Positions 41,913 to 51,759 are shown, counted from the stretch's first letter. The stretch: 64,000 bases of DNA from Amycolatopsis deserti (GCF_014653945.1 NZ_BNAU01000009.1:240370-304369), one strand, 5' to 3'. Translations and numbers: made by a program. The notes: a model not told the origin generated them from the letters alone.

Positions 41913-43435
41913 GCGGCGCGTGGTGGCGCGACGCCGTCATCTACCAGGTCTACATCCGCAGCTTCGCCGACGGGAACGGCGACGGCGTCGGGGACCTGGC
42001 CGGCATCCGCGCGAAACTCCCCTACCTGGCCGGTCTCGGTGTGGACGCGCTGTGGATCACGCCGTGGTACCCGTCCCCGATGGCCGACGGCGGCTACGAC
42101 GTGGCCGACTACCGCGACATCGACCCGGTGTTCGGCACGCTCGCCGACGCCGAGGCGCTGATCGGTGAGGCGCACCGGCACGGGTTGCGGATCATCGTCG
42201 ACGTCGTGCCCAACCACACCAGCTCGGCGCACCCGTGGTTCCGGGCCGCGGTGGCCGCCGGGCGCGGTTCCCCCGAGCGGGAGCGGTACGTCTTCCGCGA
42301 CGAGCCCAACGACTGGCGCAGCGTCTTCGGCGGCTCGGCGTGGAGCCAGGTCGACGACGGCCAGTGGTACCTGCACCTGTTCGACGCGTCGCAACCGGAC
42401 CTGAACTGGGACCACCCGCAGGTGCGCGCGGAGTTCCTGGACGTCCTGCGGTTCTGGCTCGACCGCGGGGTGGACGGGTTCCGCATCGACGTCGCACACG
42501 GCCTGATCAAGGACCCGGCGCTGCCCGATCTCGGCCTGGACCACGAGGGCCTGGTCGAACCGCCGGACCGCAGCGACCACCCGCACTGGGACCGGCCGGA
42601 GGTGCACGAGATCTTCCGGTCCTGGCGGGAGCTGGCCCGCCACTACGGCGACGACCGGATCTTCGTGGCCGAGGCGTGGGTGGACAGCCCGCGGCGGCTG
42701 GCCCGGTACGTGCGGCCGGACGAGCTGCACACGGCGTTCAACTTCGACTTCCTGCGCTGCCCGTGGGACGCGGCCCGGTTGCGGTCGGTGATCGATTCCA
42801 GCATCGGCGCGCTCGCGGAGGTGGGCGCGCCGGCGACCTGGGTGTTGTCCAACCACGACGTGAAACGGCACGTCACGCGGTACGGCGGCGGGCTGCCGCG
42901 GGCGCGGGCGGCGCTGTTGCTGATGCTCGCGCTGCCCGGCGGGGCGTACCTGTACCAGGGCGAGGAGCTGGGGCTGGAGGAGGTCGAGGACCTGCCGGAG
43001 GAGGTGCTGCAGGACCCGACGTGGGAACGGTCCGGGCGCACCAAACGCGGCCGCGACGGGTGCCGGGTGCCGCTGCCGTGGTCCGGCGCGGAGCCGCCGT
43101 TCGGGTTCTCCACCGGCACGCCGTGGCTGCCGCAACCGGCGCACTGGGCGGCGAAAACCGTGGCCGCGCAGGAGAACGATCCGGCGTCGGTGCTGTGCCT
43201 GTACCGGGACGCGCTGCGGATCCGCAAGGAGCACCCCGCCTTCGGCGACGGGGAACTGTCGTGGTTGGACAGTGCGCCGGACGTGCTGGCCTTCCGCCGC
43301 GAGCCGGGGGTGCTGTGCGTGGTCAACCTCGGCTCGCTGCCCGTGGCGCTCCCGCCGCACCGGAAGATCCTGCTCGCCAGCGGCGAACCGGGCGAGGACC
43401 TCGCCCCCGACTCCGCGGTGTGGCTGTCGGTCTAG
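41909..43435 (+). CDS. GH13 alpha-glucosidase (oligo-1,6-glucosidase-like)
   Basis: A 508-aa glycoside hydrolase family 13 enzyme. The nucleophile is Asp194 in GFRIDVAHG, the acid/base Glu255 in FVAEAW and the third carboxylate Asp317 in SNHDVKRH; DVVPNHTS is conserved region I. No signal peptide is seen, so it acts on intracellular maltose- or isomaltose-type oligosaccharides, or on trehalose-like glucosides. Length is slightly short for the family (about 530-560). GTG start in a 4-bp overlap with the upstream gene. Confidence 0.9.
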   Translation: MSGAWWRDAVIYQVYIRSFADGNGDGVGDLAGIRAKLPYLAGLGVDALWITPWYPSPMADGGYDVADYRDIDPVFGTLADAEALIGEAHRHGLRIIVDVVPNHTSSAHPWFRAAVAAGRGSPERERYVFRDEPNDWRSVFGGSAWSQVDDGQWYLHLFDASQPDLNWDHPQVRAEFLDVLRFWLDRGVDGFRIDVAHGLIKDPALPDLGLDHEGLVEPPDRSDHPHWDRPEVHEIFRSWRELARHYGDDRIFVAEAWVDSPRRLARYVRPDELHTAFNFDFLRCPWDAARLRSVIDSSIGALAEVGAPATWVLSNHDVKRHVTRYGGGLPRARAALLLMLALPGGAYLYQGEELGLEEVEDLPEEVLQDPTWERSGRTKRGRDGCRVPLPWSGAEPPFGFSTGTPWLPQPAHWAAKTVAAQENDPASVLCLYRDALRIRKEHPAFGDGELSWLDSAPDVLAFRREPGVLCVVNLGSLPVALPPHRKILLASGEPGEDLAPDSAVWLSV

Positions 43436-43477
43436 GCGCGGCGTTTGCCCGGCCGCGGCCGGGGTAGGCCTGGGCAC

Positions 43478-43804
43478 ATGTCCGAACTACCGCTGCCCGA
43501 ATACGACGAGCTGCCCCTGGCCTCGCTGCAGCACCGGATCCGGTCGCTCGACGAGGAGCAGCTCGACCAGCTGATGGCCTACGAGCTCAAGCACGCCAAC
43601 CGGCTGCCGGTGCTGGAGCTGTTCCGCGTCCGCAAGCGCCAGCTGCACGAGGGCGCCGAGCCCTCGCACGGCGAGCACACCGAAATCCCCGAGGTGACCG
43701 GCCACGCCGGCGGCTCCCCCGCGAGCCGGCAGACGGCGGCCGAGCCCACCACACCGCTGCGGCACGGGGTCGCGGACCAAACCTCGCACCGCGGGCGCCG
43801 CTGA
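43478..43804 (+). CDS. Hypothetical protein (108 aa)
   Basis: A 108-aa protein starting MSELPLPEYDELPLASLQHRI. The first 60 residues form an ordered helical region (IRSLDEEQLDQLMAYELKH) and the rest is hydrophilic and likely disordered. The pattern recalls small actinobacterial lipid-droplet or cell-surface-associated proteins, but I cannot assign it. ATG at 43478. Confidence 0.6.
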   Translation: MSELPLPEYDELPLASLQHRIRSLDEEQLDQLMAYELKHANRLPVLELFRVRKRQLHEGAEPSHGEHTEIPEVTGHAGGSPASRQTAAEPTTPLRHGVADQTSHRGRR

Positions 43805-43820
43805 GCCACGCGCACGCAGG

Positions 43821-44348
43821 TCAGGCAGTCAGCCGCTCGCGCACGCGGCGCAGCGTCTCGCGCACGTTGGCCTCCGTCACGGCCTCGATCGCGTCGTCCA
43901 GCGAGAGCCACTTCAGCGGCGCGTCCGGCTTTTCCGGCCGCGCCGCTTCCGGCTGCCCGGCCGCCAGCACGTACCGCAGGTCCGCGTGCTCGTGCGCGGG
44001 CTCGGCGCCCTTCGCCGGCACCGGGACGATCACCGCGTGCAGCAGGTCCGCCGTCGGCCACGGGCGCAGATCCGCCAGCCCGGTTTCCTCCCGCCCCTCG
44101 CGCAGCGCGATGTCCAGCGGGTCCGTCTCCCCCGGATCGCCGTGCCCGCCGACCTGCAGCCACGCCTGCTGACGCTCGTGCCAGCGCAGCAGCACCCGGC
44201 GCGTCGGCGGGTGGACGATCACCGCAGAACCCGTGACGTGCAACGGAATCTCTCGCGCGAACGGGTCCGGCGCGCTCGCCAGCAGCTCCCCGATCCGCGT
44301 GAGATCAGCGTTCTCGACGTCGTCCCGCGCCGTGTATCCCTCCAGCAT
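43821..44348 (-). CDS. Nudix hydrolase
   Basis: A 175-aa Nudix protein. The Nudix box GHGDPGETDPLDIALREGREETGL (positions ~69-92, broken here only by my count) has all required Gly, Arg and Glu residues. The preceding VLLRWHERQQAWLQVGGHG is typical of (deoxy)nucleotide or ADP-ribose-type hydrolases. Start ATG at 44348. It is divergent from recQ-like with 50 bp between. The substrate is unknown. Confidence 0.88.
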   Translation of the reverse strand: MLEGYTARDDVENADLTRIGELLASAPDPFAREIPLHVTGSAVIVHPPTRRVLLRWHERQQAWLQVGGHGDPGETDPLDIALREGREETGLADLRPWPTADLLHAVIVPVPAKGAEPAHEHADLRYVLAAGQPEAARPEKPDAPLKWLSLDDAIEAVTEANVRETLRRVRERLTA

Positions 44349-44398
44349 GCCCGCAGCCTACGACGTTTCCGCCCCACGGATGCGGGAACACCCCGCCG

Positions 44399-45976
44399 GT
44401 GTCCAGACACGACGAACTCCGCCGCACCGCGCGGGACACCTTCGGCTGGGCCGAACTGCGCGACGACCAGCTCACCGCGATGGAGGGCCTGCTCGACGGC
44501 CGGGACGTGCTCGCCGTCATGCCCACCGGCTCCGGCAAGTCCGCGATCTACCAGATCCCCGCGCTGCTGCTGGACGGGCCGACGCTCGTCGTGTCGCCGC
44601 TGACCGCGCTGCAGCGCGACCAGGTCGGGCAGATCGAGGACAGCGACGCCCCGGACGCGGTGGCGGTCAACTCCGCTCAGCCCGCCCGCACCACGACCAA
44701 GGCCTGGGACGCGGTCACCCACGGCGACGCCGAGTACCTGTTCCTCGCGCCGGAACAGCTGGCCAAGGACGAAGTGCTGGAGCAGCTGGACGAGATCCGG
44801 CCGAGCCTGTTCGTCGTCGACGAGGCGCACTGCGTCTCGGCCTGGGGCCACGACTTCCGCCCCGACTACCTCCGCCTCGGGCAGGTCATCGAGCGGCTCG
44901 GGCACCCGCGCGTGCTGGCCCTGACCGCGACCGCGGGCGGGCCGGTGCGCGACGACATCGTCTCCCACCTCGGCCTGCGCGATCCGGTGCGTGTGGTGTC
45001 CGGGTTCGACCGGCCGAACCTCTACCTCGCGGTGCACCGCGCCACCACCGAGGAGGACAAGCGGGCCGCCCTCCTGCGCTGGGTGCGCGACGCCCCGAAA
45101 CCCGGTCTCGTCTACGCCGCGACCCGCAAGGACAGCGAACGCTACGCCGACGAACTGGGCGCGGTGGCCTTCCACGCGGGGATGACGGCGGCCGACCGCA
45201 AACGCGTGCACGAGGACTTCCTCGCCGACCGGGCCGGCGTGGTGGTGGCGACCTCGGCGTTCGGCATGGGCATCGACAAGCCGAACGTGCGGTTCGTGGT
45301 GCACGCGTCGGTGCCGGAGTCGGTGGACTCCTACTACCAGCAGATCGGCCGCGCGGGACGGGACGGCGAGCGGGCCGACGCGCTCCTGTTCTACCGGCCC
45401 GAGGACCTGGGCCTGCAGAAGTTCCTCACCGCGCGCCCCTTCGACGACGAGGGCACCCGCGAGGTCGCGGAGGCGCTGCACGACCACGACGACCCGCACG
45501 ACCTGGACCTGTCGCACCGCCGCGTGATGAACACCCTGAACCTGCTCGACCAGGCCGGGTTGGTCGAGGACACCGGCGAGGGCTTCCGGTACACCGGCAC
45601 CGATCCTGCGCAGGACACCGAACGCGCCGCCGAAGTGGCCGAGCAGCGCAGGAAGCTGGACCGGTCCCGCGTCGAGGTGATGCGCGAGTACGCCGAGACG
45701 TCCGCGTGCCGCCGCCAGTTCCTGCTCGGCTACTTCGGCGAGGTGCTGGACGAGCCGTGCGGCTTCTGCGACACCTGCGACGCGGGTACGGCCGCGGAGC
45801 AGGCCCCGTCCGACGGCGAGTTCCAGCCGGGCACCCCGGTCCGCCACGCGGAGTGGGGCGCAGGCCAGGTCGTCCGCCGGGAGGCCGACAAGGTCACGGT
45901 GCTGTTCGACGAGGCCGGCTACCGCTCGCTGTCCCTGCCCGCGGTGCGCGAACGGAACCTGCTCACCGAGGAGTGA
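44399..45976 (+). CDS. RecQ-like ATP-dependent DNA helicase
   Basis: A 525-aa superfamily 2 helicase. Walker A is GSGKS (residues 44-48), the DEAH box is 141-144, and the motif VI region QQIGRAGRDG is present. The RQC zinc site is seen near the C-terminus (SACRRQFLLGYFGE and CGFCDTC). No HRDC domain follows; instead there is a small barrel-like domain (VRHAEWGAGQVV to the end) seen in short actinobacterial RecQ paralogues. It probably works in repair or fork restart. GTG start at 44399. Confidence 0.9.
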   Translation: MSRHDELRRTARDTFGWAELRDDQLTAMEGLLDGRDVLAVMPTGSGKSAIYQIPALLLDGPTLVVSPLTALQRDQVGQIEDSDAPDAVAVNSAQPARTTTKAWDAVTHGDAEYLFLAPEQLAKDEVLEQLDEIRPSLFVVDEAHCVSAWGHDFRPDYLRLGQVIERLGHPRVLALTATAGGPVRDDIVSHLGLRDPVRVVSGFDRPNLYLAVHRATTEEDKRAALLRWVRDAPKPGLVYAATRKDSERYADELGAVAFHAGMTAADRKRVHEDFLADRAGVVVATSAFGMGIDKPNVRFVVHASVPESVDSYYQQIGRAGRDGERADALLFYRPEDLGLQKFLTARPFDDEGTREVAEALHDHDDPHDLDLSHRRVMNTLNLLDQAGLVEDTGEGFRYTGTDPAQDTERAAEVAEQRRKLDRSRVEVMREYAETSACRRQFLLGYFGEVLDEPCGFCDTCDAGTAAEQAPSDGEFQPGTPVRHAEWGAGQVVRREADKVTVLFDEAGYRSLSLPAVRERNLLTEE

Positions 45977-45994
45977 CGCCCGCGAGTTCTGCGT

Positions 45995-47581
45995 TCAGGG
46001 CGCGTAGGCGTCCAGCCCGAACAGGTCGAACAGCTTCTGCTGCACCGCGTCCCGGCAGGTCAGCAGCCTTCGGGTGCGGGGGCGGCCGCCGGTCGACGGG
46101 TAGCGCAGCACCGTCTCGCCGATGCGCGACAGCAGGTCCAGCAGCTCGCGCACGGACAGGTCCAGCCCGGCCCGGTCGGCCTCCTGCCGCATCACGTGCG
46201 TCACCGCCGTCGCCAGCACGCTGACCAGCGAGTGCACCGCGATCCGGTGCTCGGTCCAGTGCCGCCGCGGCGCGGAAGCCGCCACGAACGGGCCGTTGAG
46301 CTGCCGGAACGTCGAGTCCAGGTGGTAGCGCGCGCGGTAGGCGGTGATGACGTCGGCGACCGGCCAGTCGTGGTCGGTCACCAGCAGCTGCTTGCCGAAG
46401 TAGTCCTCGTCCAGGCGCGAGCGGGCGTTCTCGTCGACCCGCCACTCGAGCCGCAGCTCGGCCGGGCGCGTCCCGGTGAGCCGCGTGGACAGCACGCGGT
46501 CGACCCACCGCACCCGCGTGATCCGCGCGATCTCCGTCAGCACCTGTTCGCGGGGCCGCCGGTTGGTGCCCGCCGCCAGCGCCAGCGCCAGGCCGTCGAG
46601 CTGGCGCGTCGCGCTGCTCAGCGCCTGCGCGAACCCACGCGCCTGCGCCGCGTGGAGCTTCGCCGAGTGCGTAAGCACCACGCGCCGCGTCACGCCGGAC
46701 ACCACCGCGTGCGTGTCCAGCGCCGTCACGCCGGCGAAGCGGTCCGGGTCGACCGACCGCCGCGCCGACGCCGGCCGCGTCAGCAGCTCGGGGTAGTCCC
46801 CCAGCGGCAACGCGCCGACGAAGTGCCTGCCGTCGTCGAGATCGAGTTGCGCGTGCTGGCCGGTCTCGAACACCAGCGTCACCGGACCGGCCACGCGCGA
46901 CGCGAGCCGGTCCGCCGCGACCCCGAACGGCACCGCACCCTCCCGCGCGTACACCGCCGACGCGAGCGGGATCGCGCCGTCCCGCGTGACCACTGTGCTC
47001 AGCCCGACCGGGGACGCCGCCGCGGTCTCCGATTCGGCGTAGGTCGCGAAGTTCGGCACGTCCACCGCGAGCAGGATCGGCTCGCCGAGGTGTTCCCGCA
47101 CCCGCGCCGACACCGCCTCCTCGATCCGCTCCAGCTGCGGCCGCGTCAACCGCCGCGTCGCGCGCCAGAACTCGTCGTCGCGCACCGCGGCCGCCGCGAT
47201 GCGCGGCCGCACGAACCGGCTCGCCGCGCTCTCCGCCCACCACTGCGCCAGATCCGTGCCCGGCGCGGTCGCGCGGTGCAGGACGGACAACGCGAAGTAC
47301 GTCCCGATCGAAACTTTCGCCTTGCGCGATCCGAGCACCGCGTCGATGGCCGACCGCACCTGGAGCCGCTCCAGGGTGGACCACACGGCGGCGACGTCAC
47401 CGAACGCCAGATGCCGCGTACCGTCGGGTGAACCGGCCGCGCCGTCCAGAGCTGCGGCGATGTCTTCGGCGGTGCCGAGATAACGCTGCGAGGTGATCCG
47501 CGGCGAGCCGTTCACCCGCCCGGTGTGCGCGAGGTAGTAGTAGGTCCTGCCGCCGACCCGCTTGCCGATCACCGAAGTCAC
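45995..47581 (-). CDS. IS1634-like (IS4-group) transposase
   Basis: A 528-aa DDE transposase-type protein. The N-terminus (TYYYLAHTGRVNGSPRITSQRYLG) matches the IS1634 opening domain; an aspartate in LLAVDVPNF may be the first acidic residue; the C-terminal YRARYHLDSTFRQLNG is the Y-R-E region but has Asp where Glu is expected. I find no terminal inverted repeats or target duplication at 45977-45994 or 47582-47640, and the codon use is that of the host. It may be an inactive or domesticated copy. The frame itself is intact. Confidence 0.75.
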   Translation of the reverse strand: MTSVIGKRVGGRTYYYLAHTGRVNGSPRITSQRYLGTAEDIAAALDGAAGSPDGTRHLAFGDVAAVWSTLERLQVRSAIDAVLGSRKAKVSIGTYFALSVLHRATAPGTDLAQWWAESAASRFVRPRIAAAAVRDDEFWRATRRLTRPQLERIEEAVSARVREHLGEPILLAVDVPNFATYAESETAAASPVGLSTVVTRDGAIPLASAVYAREGAVPFGVAADRLASRVAGPVTLVFETGQHAQLDLDDGRHFVGALPLGDYPELLTRPASARRSVDPDRFAGVTALDTHAVVSGVTRRVVLTHSAKLHAAQARGFAQALSSATRQLDGLALALAAGTNRRPREQVLTEIARITRVRWVDRVLSTRLTGTRPAELRLEWRVDENARSRLDEDYFGKQLLVTDHDWPVADVITAYRARYHLDSTFRQLNGPFVAASAPRRHWTEHRIAVHSLVSVLATAVTHVMRQEADRAGLDLSVRELLDLLSRIGETVLRYPSTGGRPRTRRLLTCRDAVQQKLFDLFGLDAYAP

Positions 47582-47715
47582 ACTTTAGGTAATACGCCTG
47601 CCCGTCCCCCGGCGCAATGACCACGGCCACGGTGAGCAGCGGAAACAGGGGTGCCACCACCGGGTGTGGCCGATCTTGCGCGGTCTGGTCCTGGCACCGC
47701 CGACCAGGGCGGTCC

Positions 47716-47721
47716 TAGCGT
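47716..47721 (+). promoter_or_regulatory. -10 box of a leaderless fbiC transcript
   Basis: TAGCGT matches TANNNT and lies 7 nt before the ATG at 47729; no ribosome site is seen. It supports this start for fbiC. Confidence 0.45.
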
Positions 47722-47728
47722 TTCCGGT

Positions 47729-50320
47729 ATGGCATCCGCTCCCACCGCCTCCGCGATGCGCCGCGCGCTGGCTCGCGCCCGCGACGGCAAGACCCTCGAC
47801 ATCACCGAGGCGACCGTGCTGTTGCACGCGCGCGACGAAGACCTCGAAACGCTGTCCGAGCACGCCTCCCGCATCCGCGACGCCGGACTGGCCGAAGCCG
47901 GCCGCGAAGGCGTCATCACCTACAGCCGCAAGGTGTTCATCCCACTCACCCGGCTGTGCCGCGACCGCTGCGGATACTGCACTTTCGCAACGGTTCCGGG
48001 CAAACTGGACGCCCCGTTCCTGTCGCCGGACGAGGTGCTGGAGATCGCCCGGCAGGGCGCGGCGATGGGCTGCAAGGAAGCACTGTTCACCCTCGGCGAC
48101 CGCCCCGAGGACCGCTGGAAGCAGGCCCGCGAGTGGCTGGACGCGCACGGCTACGACGACACGCTGTCCTACGTGCGCGCGATGGCGATCCTGGTGCTGG
48201 AGCAGACCGGTCTGCTGCCGCACCTCAACCCCGGCGTCATGAGCTGGCAGGACCTGCAGCGCCTCAAGCCGGTCGCGCCGTCGATGGGCATGATGCTGGA
48301 GACCACCGCGACCCGGCTGTGGAGCGAGCGCGGCGGCCCGCACTACGGCTCGCCGGACAAGGACCCGGCCGTGCGGCTGCGGGTGCTGGAGGACGCCGGC
48401 CGGACGTCCGTGCCGTTCACCACCGGCATCTTGATCGGCATCGGCGAGAACTACGAAGAGCGCGCGGACTCGCTGTTCGCGATCCGCAAGGTGGCGCGCC
48501 AGTACGGCGGCATCCAGGAAGTCATCGTGCAGAACTTCCGCGCCAAGCCGGACACCAAGATGCGCGCGACCCCGGACGCCGACCTGCAGGAGCTGGCCGC
48601 GACGATCGCCGTCGCGCGGCTCGTGTTCGGCCCGAAGATGCGCATCCAGGCGCCGCCGAACCTGATCGGCAGCCAGTACGACCTCATGGTGCGCGCGGGG
48701 ATCGACGACTGGGGCGGGGTTTCGCCGCTCACACCCGACCACGTCAACCCCGAGCGCGCCTGGCCGCAGATCGACGAGCTGGCCCGGCAGACCGAGAAGG
48801 CCGGTTACACGCTGCGCGAGCGGCTCACGATCTACCCCGAGTACCTGCTCGCCGGTGAGCCGTGGCTGGACCCGCGCGTCGCCGGGCACGTCGCCGCGCT
48901 GGCCGACCCGAAGACCGGCCTGGCGCGCGAGGACGCGGTGCTGGAGGGCCGCCCGTGGCAGGAGCCGGACGGCGGCTGGCAGGACCAGGCCGGCACCGGG
49001 CGCACGGACCTGCACGTCGAGGTCGACACCACCGGCCGCACCGAGGACCGGCGCAGCGACTTCGATTCGGTGTACGGCGACTGGCGGGAACTCGCTTCGC
49101 AGGTTCCCACCGCGCCGCGCCGGATGGACACCGACATCGCGGAAGCCTTGCGCCGCGCGGAACGCGACCCGGCCGGACTGTCCGATGCGGACGCTCTCGC
49201 GTTGTTGCACGCCAACGGCGCGGAGCTGGAAGCGCTGGCGTCGCTGGCCGACGGGTTGCGCCGGGACGTCAACGGTGACGACGTGACGTTCGTGGTCACG
49301 CGGAACATCAACTTCACCAACGTCTGTTACACCGGCTGCCGGTTCTGCGCGTTCGCCCAGCGGCGCACGGACGCCGACGCCTACACGCTGTCGCTGTCGC
49401 AGGTCGGGGACCGGGTCGACCAGGCGTGGGAGGCCGGGGCGACGGAGATCTGCATGCAGGGCGGCATCCACCCGGACATGCCCGGCACTGCGTACTTCGA
49501 CCTGGCGGCCGAGGTGAAGCGCCGGCAGCCGGACATCCACCTGCACTCCTACAGCCCGATGGAGGTCGTCAACGGCGCGTCCCGGACGAACCTTTCCATT
49601 CGCGACTGGCTGACCCGCGCGCACGAGTCCGGTGTGGACTCGCTGCCGGGCACGGCGGCCGAGATCCTGGACGACGACGTGCGGTGGGTGCTCACGAAGG
49701 GCAAGCTGCCGACGTCGAGCTGGATCGAGGTGGTGTCCACGGCGCACGAGCTGGGCATCCCGACGACGTCGACGATGATGTACGGGCACGTCGACACGCC
49801 CGCGCACTGGGTCGGGCACATCAAGCTGATCGCCGACCTGCAGCGGCGGGCGCTGGAGAAGACCGGGCGGCGCGGGTTCACCGAGTTCGTGCTGCTGCCG
49901 TTCATCCACCAGAACGCGCCCATCTACCTGGCCGGGCTGTCCCGCCCGGGCCCGACGAAGCGGGAGAACCGGGCGGTCCACGCGCTGGCGCGGATCCTGC
50001 TGCACGGGTTGATCGACAACATCCAGTGCTCGTGGGTGAAGCTGGGTGAGGACACCTGCCGGGACGTGCTGAACGGCGGGGTGAACGACCTCGGCGGGAC
50101 GCTGATGGAGGAGACGATCAGCCGCATGGCGGGCGCGGACAACGGCTCGTACAAGACGATCAGCGAACTGGAGGCGATGGTCGCCCCGATCGGCCGCCCG
50201 CTGGTCCAGCGCACCACGACGTACGGCCGCCCGTCCCCGGAGCGCGTGGCGGCGGCCCTGGCCTCCGACGGAGTGGCCCAGGCCGTCCGGCGACCACTGT
50301 CGCTGCCGATCGTCAGCTGA
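47729..50320 (+). CDS. fbiC: 7,8-didemethyl-8-hydroxy-5-deazariboflavin (Fo) synthase, CofGH fusion
   Basis: An 863-aa enzyme with two radical-SAM domains, the actinobacterial form of Fo synthase in coenzyme F420 biosynthesis. The CofG-like half (about 60-400) has the Fe-S cysteines Cys77, Cys81 and Cys84 (CRDRCGYC); the CofH-like half (about 515-850) has Cys533, Cys537 and Cys540 (CYTGCRFC). It joins a tyrosine-derived unit to the diaminouracil precursor. The ATG at 47729 is supported by the -10 box. A strong terminator follows directly after the stop. No other F420 gene is in the window. Confidence 0.95.
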   Translation: MASAPTASAMRRALARARDGKTLDITEATVLLHARDEDLETLSEHASRIRDAGLAEAGREGVITYSRKVFIPLTRLCRDRCGYCTFATVPGKLDAPFLSPDEVLEIARQGAAMGCKEALFTLGDRPEDRWKQAREWLDAHGYDDTLSYVRAMAILVLEQTGLLPHLNPGVMSWQDLQRLKPVAPSMGMMLETTATRLWSERGGPHYGSPDKDPAVRLRVLEDAGRTSVPFTTGILIGIGENYEERADSLFAIRKVARQYGGIQEVIVQNFRAKPDTKMRATPDADLQELAATIAVARLVFGPKMRIQAPPNLIGSQYDLMVRAGIDDWGGVSPLTPDHVNPERAWPQIDELARQTEKAGYTLRERLTIYPEYLLAGEPWLDPRVAGHVAALADPKTGLAREDAVLEGRPWQEPDGGWQDQAGTGRTDLHVEVDTTGRTEDRRSDFDSVYGDWRELASQVPTAPRRMDTDIAEALRRAERDPAGLSDADALALLHANGAELEALASLADGLRRDVNGDDVTFVVTRNINFTNVCYTGCRFCAFAQRRTDADAYTLSLSQVGDRVDQAWEAGATEICMQGGIHPDMPGTAYFDLAAEVKRRQPDIHLHSYSPMEVVNGASRTNLSIRDWLTRAHESGVDSLPGTAAEILDDDVRWVLTKGKLPTSSWIEVVSTAHELGIPTTSTMMYGHVDTPAHWVGHIKLIADLQRRALEKTGRRGFTEFVLLPFIHQNAPIYLAGLSRPGPTKRENRAVHALARILLHGLIDNIQCSWVKLGEDTCRDVLNGGVNDLGGTLMEETISRMAGADNGSYKTISELEAMVAPIGRPLVQRTTTYGRPSPERVAAALASDGVAQAVRRPLSLPIVS

Positions 50321-50323
50321 GAG

Positions 50324-50369
50324 AAGACGCCGCTGGGGGCGGGCGTTCCACCCCTCCCGGCGGCGTCTT
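50324..50369. terminator. Bidirectional terminator between fbiC and the FBP-domain gene
   Basis: Perfect 10-bp arms AAGACGCCGC (50324-50333) and GCGGCGTCTT (50360-50369) sit between convergent genes, 3 nt after the fbiC stop. The loop ends CCACCCCTCCC. Confidence 0.75.
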
Positions 50370-50379
50370 GGCCGCTGCG

Positions 50380-50883
50380 TCAGCTCAGGTTGTCCGTCGT
50401 CACCTCGTCCAGGAAACGCGCGAGGTTGGCGAGCATCCGCTCCACCCGCTGCTCGAGCGGTGCCCGGTCCACCGGGTTGTGCACCGCCGGGCGGCGTTTG
50501 CCCCTCAGGTACAGCCCGCACGCCAGGTCGGCGCACGCGTAGGTCCCGACGGTGTTGCCCTGTTTCCCCGCCGCGCCGACCCGGCGCGCCGCGAACAGCG
50601 ACACGTCCGTCGCCGCGTGGATGGTTCCGCAGAACGCGCACAGCGACGACTTCAGCGAGCTGCGGTGCTTGGCCGCCGCCCGCAATGCGACACCCACCAC
50701 ATTCCCCCCGTAGGGCGCCACGAGATAGGCGTTCTGGGCGGCCTTCGGATCACGCCAGCCGAGGAAGTCCACTTCGGACCAGTCCAGTCCGGCCAGTCCC
50801 GCCGGCAGGGACAACCGTTGCGCCTCCCCCTTCGAACAGTTGATGAACGACTTGCGAATGCTGGTTTCGTCGAGGGGTTGCAC
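50380..50883 (-). CDS. FBP-domain (FusB-like zinc finger) protein
   Basis: A 167-aa protein of the FBP family, related to the C-terminal domain of FusB-type EF-G-binding proteins. The opening SIRKSFINCSKGEAQRLSLP and the four-Cys zinc site, CAFCGTIHAA with CADLACG, are family marks. The function in actinomycetes is unknown; ribosome or EF-G interaction is a guess. GTG at 50883 is chosen from family length. It is divergent from the phosphatase gene. Confidence 0.8.
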   Translation of the reverse strand: MQPLDETSIRKSFINCSKGEAQRLSLPAGLAGLDWSEVDFLGWRDPKAAQNAYLVAPYGGNVVGVALRAAAKHRSSLKSSLCAFCGTIHAATDVSLFAARRVGAAGKQGNTVGTYACADLACGLYLRGKRRPAVHNPVDRAPLEQRVERMLANLARFLDEVTTDNLS

Positions 50884-50940
50884 GGCCGGAATGATCCGTC
50901 GCACCGCCGCCGCCGGGCAAGTCAATTAGGATCGACGACG

Positions 50941-51759
50941 ATGAGCACGAAGATCGCGTGGCCGGTGCCCGCCCCGGAACTGCCCGGCGACGTCCACCCC
51001 GCACTCGCCGCGATGGCCCGCGCCGCCAGCGCCGCCTACGGGGACGCCCGCCGCCGCCACACCCGCGCCGAACTGGCCGAGAAGGTCGCCGACGGCGCGG
51101 ACGGCACCCCGACGATGCGCGTGGACGAGATCGTCGAGGCCGCGATCGCCGAGGAAGCGAACCGCCACCGGGTCAACCTGCTCAGCGAGGAGGTCGGCTT
51201 CGTCGACCACGGTTCCGCGGTGACGCTCGTCGTCGATCCGGTCGACGGCTCCAACAACGCCGCCAACGGCGTCCCGCTGAGCTGCTTCGGCGGCACGGTC
51301 GCGGTCGACGGGCAGGCCACCGAGGCGCTCACCGTGTGGCTCGACACCGGCCGCGCCTGGCACGCCCGCGCCGGCGAGCCGGCCCCGTTCCGCACCACCG
51401 GCCGCACGAGCCTCGACGGCGCGACCGTGAACCTGCTCCGCCCGCACCGGCGCAATGCCGAGGCGTGGATGCGCGTGGCCGACCGGGCGCAGCGCGTGCG
51501 GATCCTGTCCACCACGGTCCTGGAGTGCGCGCTGGTGGCCGAGGGGTCGGTCGACGCGTTCTGCGACCCGGGCTCGGACACCCACCGCCTGGTCGACCTC
51601 GCGACGGCGATGGTCACGGTGCCCGCGGCCGGCGGCGCGGTGATCGACGTGCACGGCCGCCCGCTGGAGATCGACATCGACCTGACGCGCCGCTGGTCCG
51701 GCATCGCCGCCGCGAGCCGCGCCCTGGCCGACGAGCTGGCCGCCACGGTCCTCGGCTGA
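50941..51759 (+). CDS. Inositol monophosphatase-family enzyme
   Basis: A 272-aa Mg2+-dependent phosphatase. The metal site is DPVDGSNNAANG (about residues 100-111), with Glu in LLSEEVGFVDHG upstream and the distal CDPGSDTHRLVDLATA replacing the usual WDxAAG. Substitution of that last Trp-Asp motif means substrate and activity are uncertain. A TAGGAT -10-like box (50927-50932) is 8 nt before the ATG, so it may be leaderless. Confidence 0.82.
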   Translation: MSTKIAWPVPAPELPGDVHPALAAMARAASAAYGDARRRHTRAELAEKVADGADGTPTMRVDEIVEAAIAEEANRHRVNLLSEEVGFVDHGSAVTLVVDPVDGSNNAANGVPLSCFGGTVAVDGQATEALTVWLDTGRAWHARAGEPAPFRTTGRTSLDGATVNLLRPHRRNAEAWMRVADRAQRVRILSTTVLECALVAEGSVDAFCDPGSDTHRLVDLATAMVTVPAAGGAVIDVHGRPLEIDIDLTRRWSGIAAASRALADELAATVLG

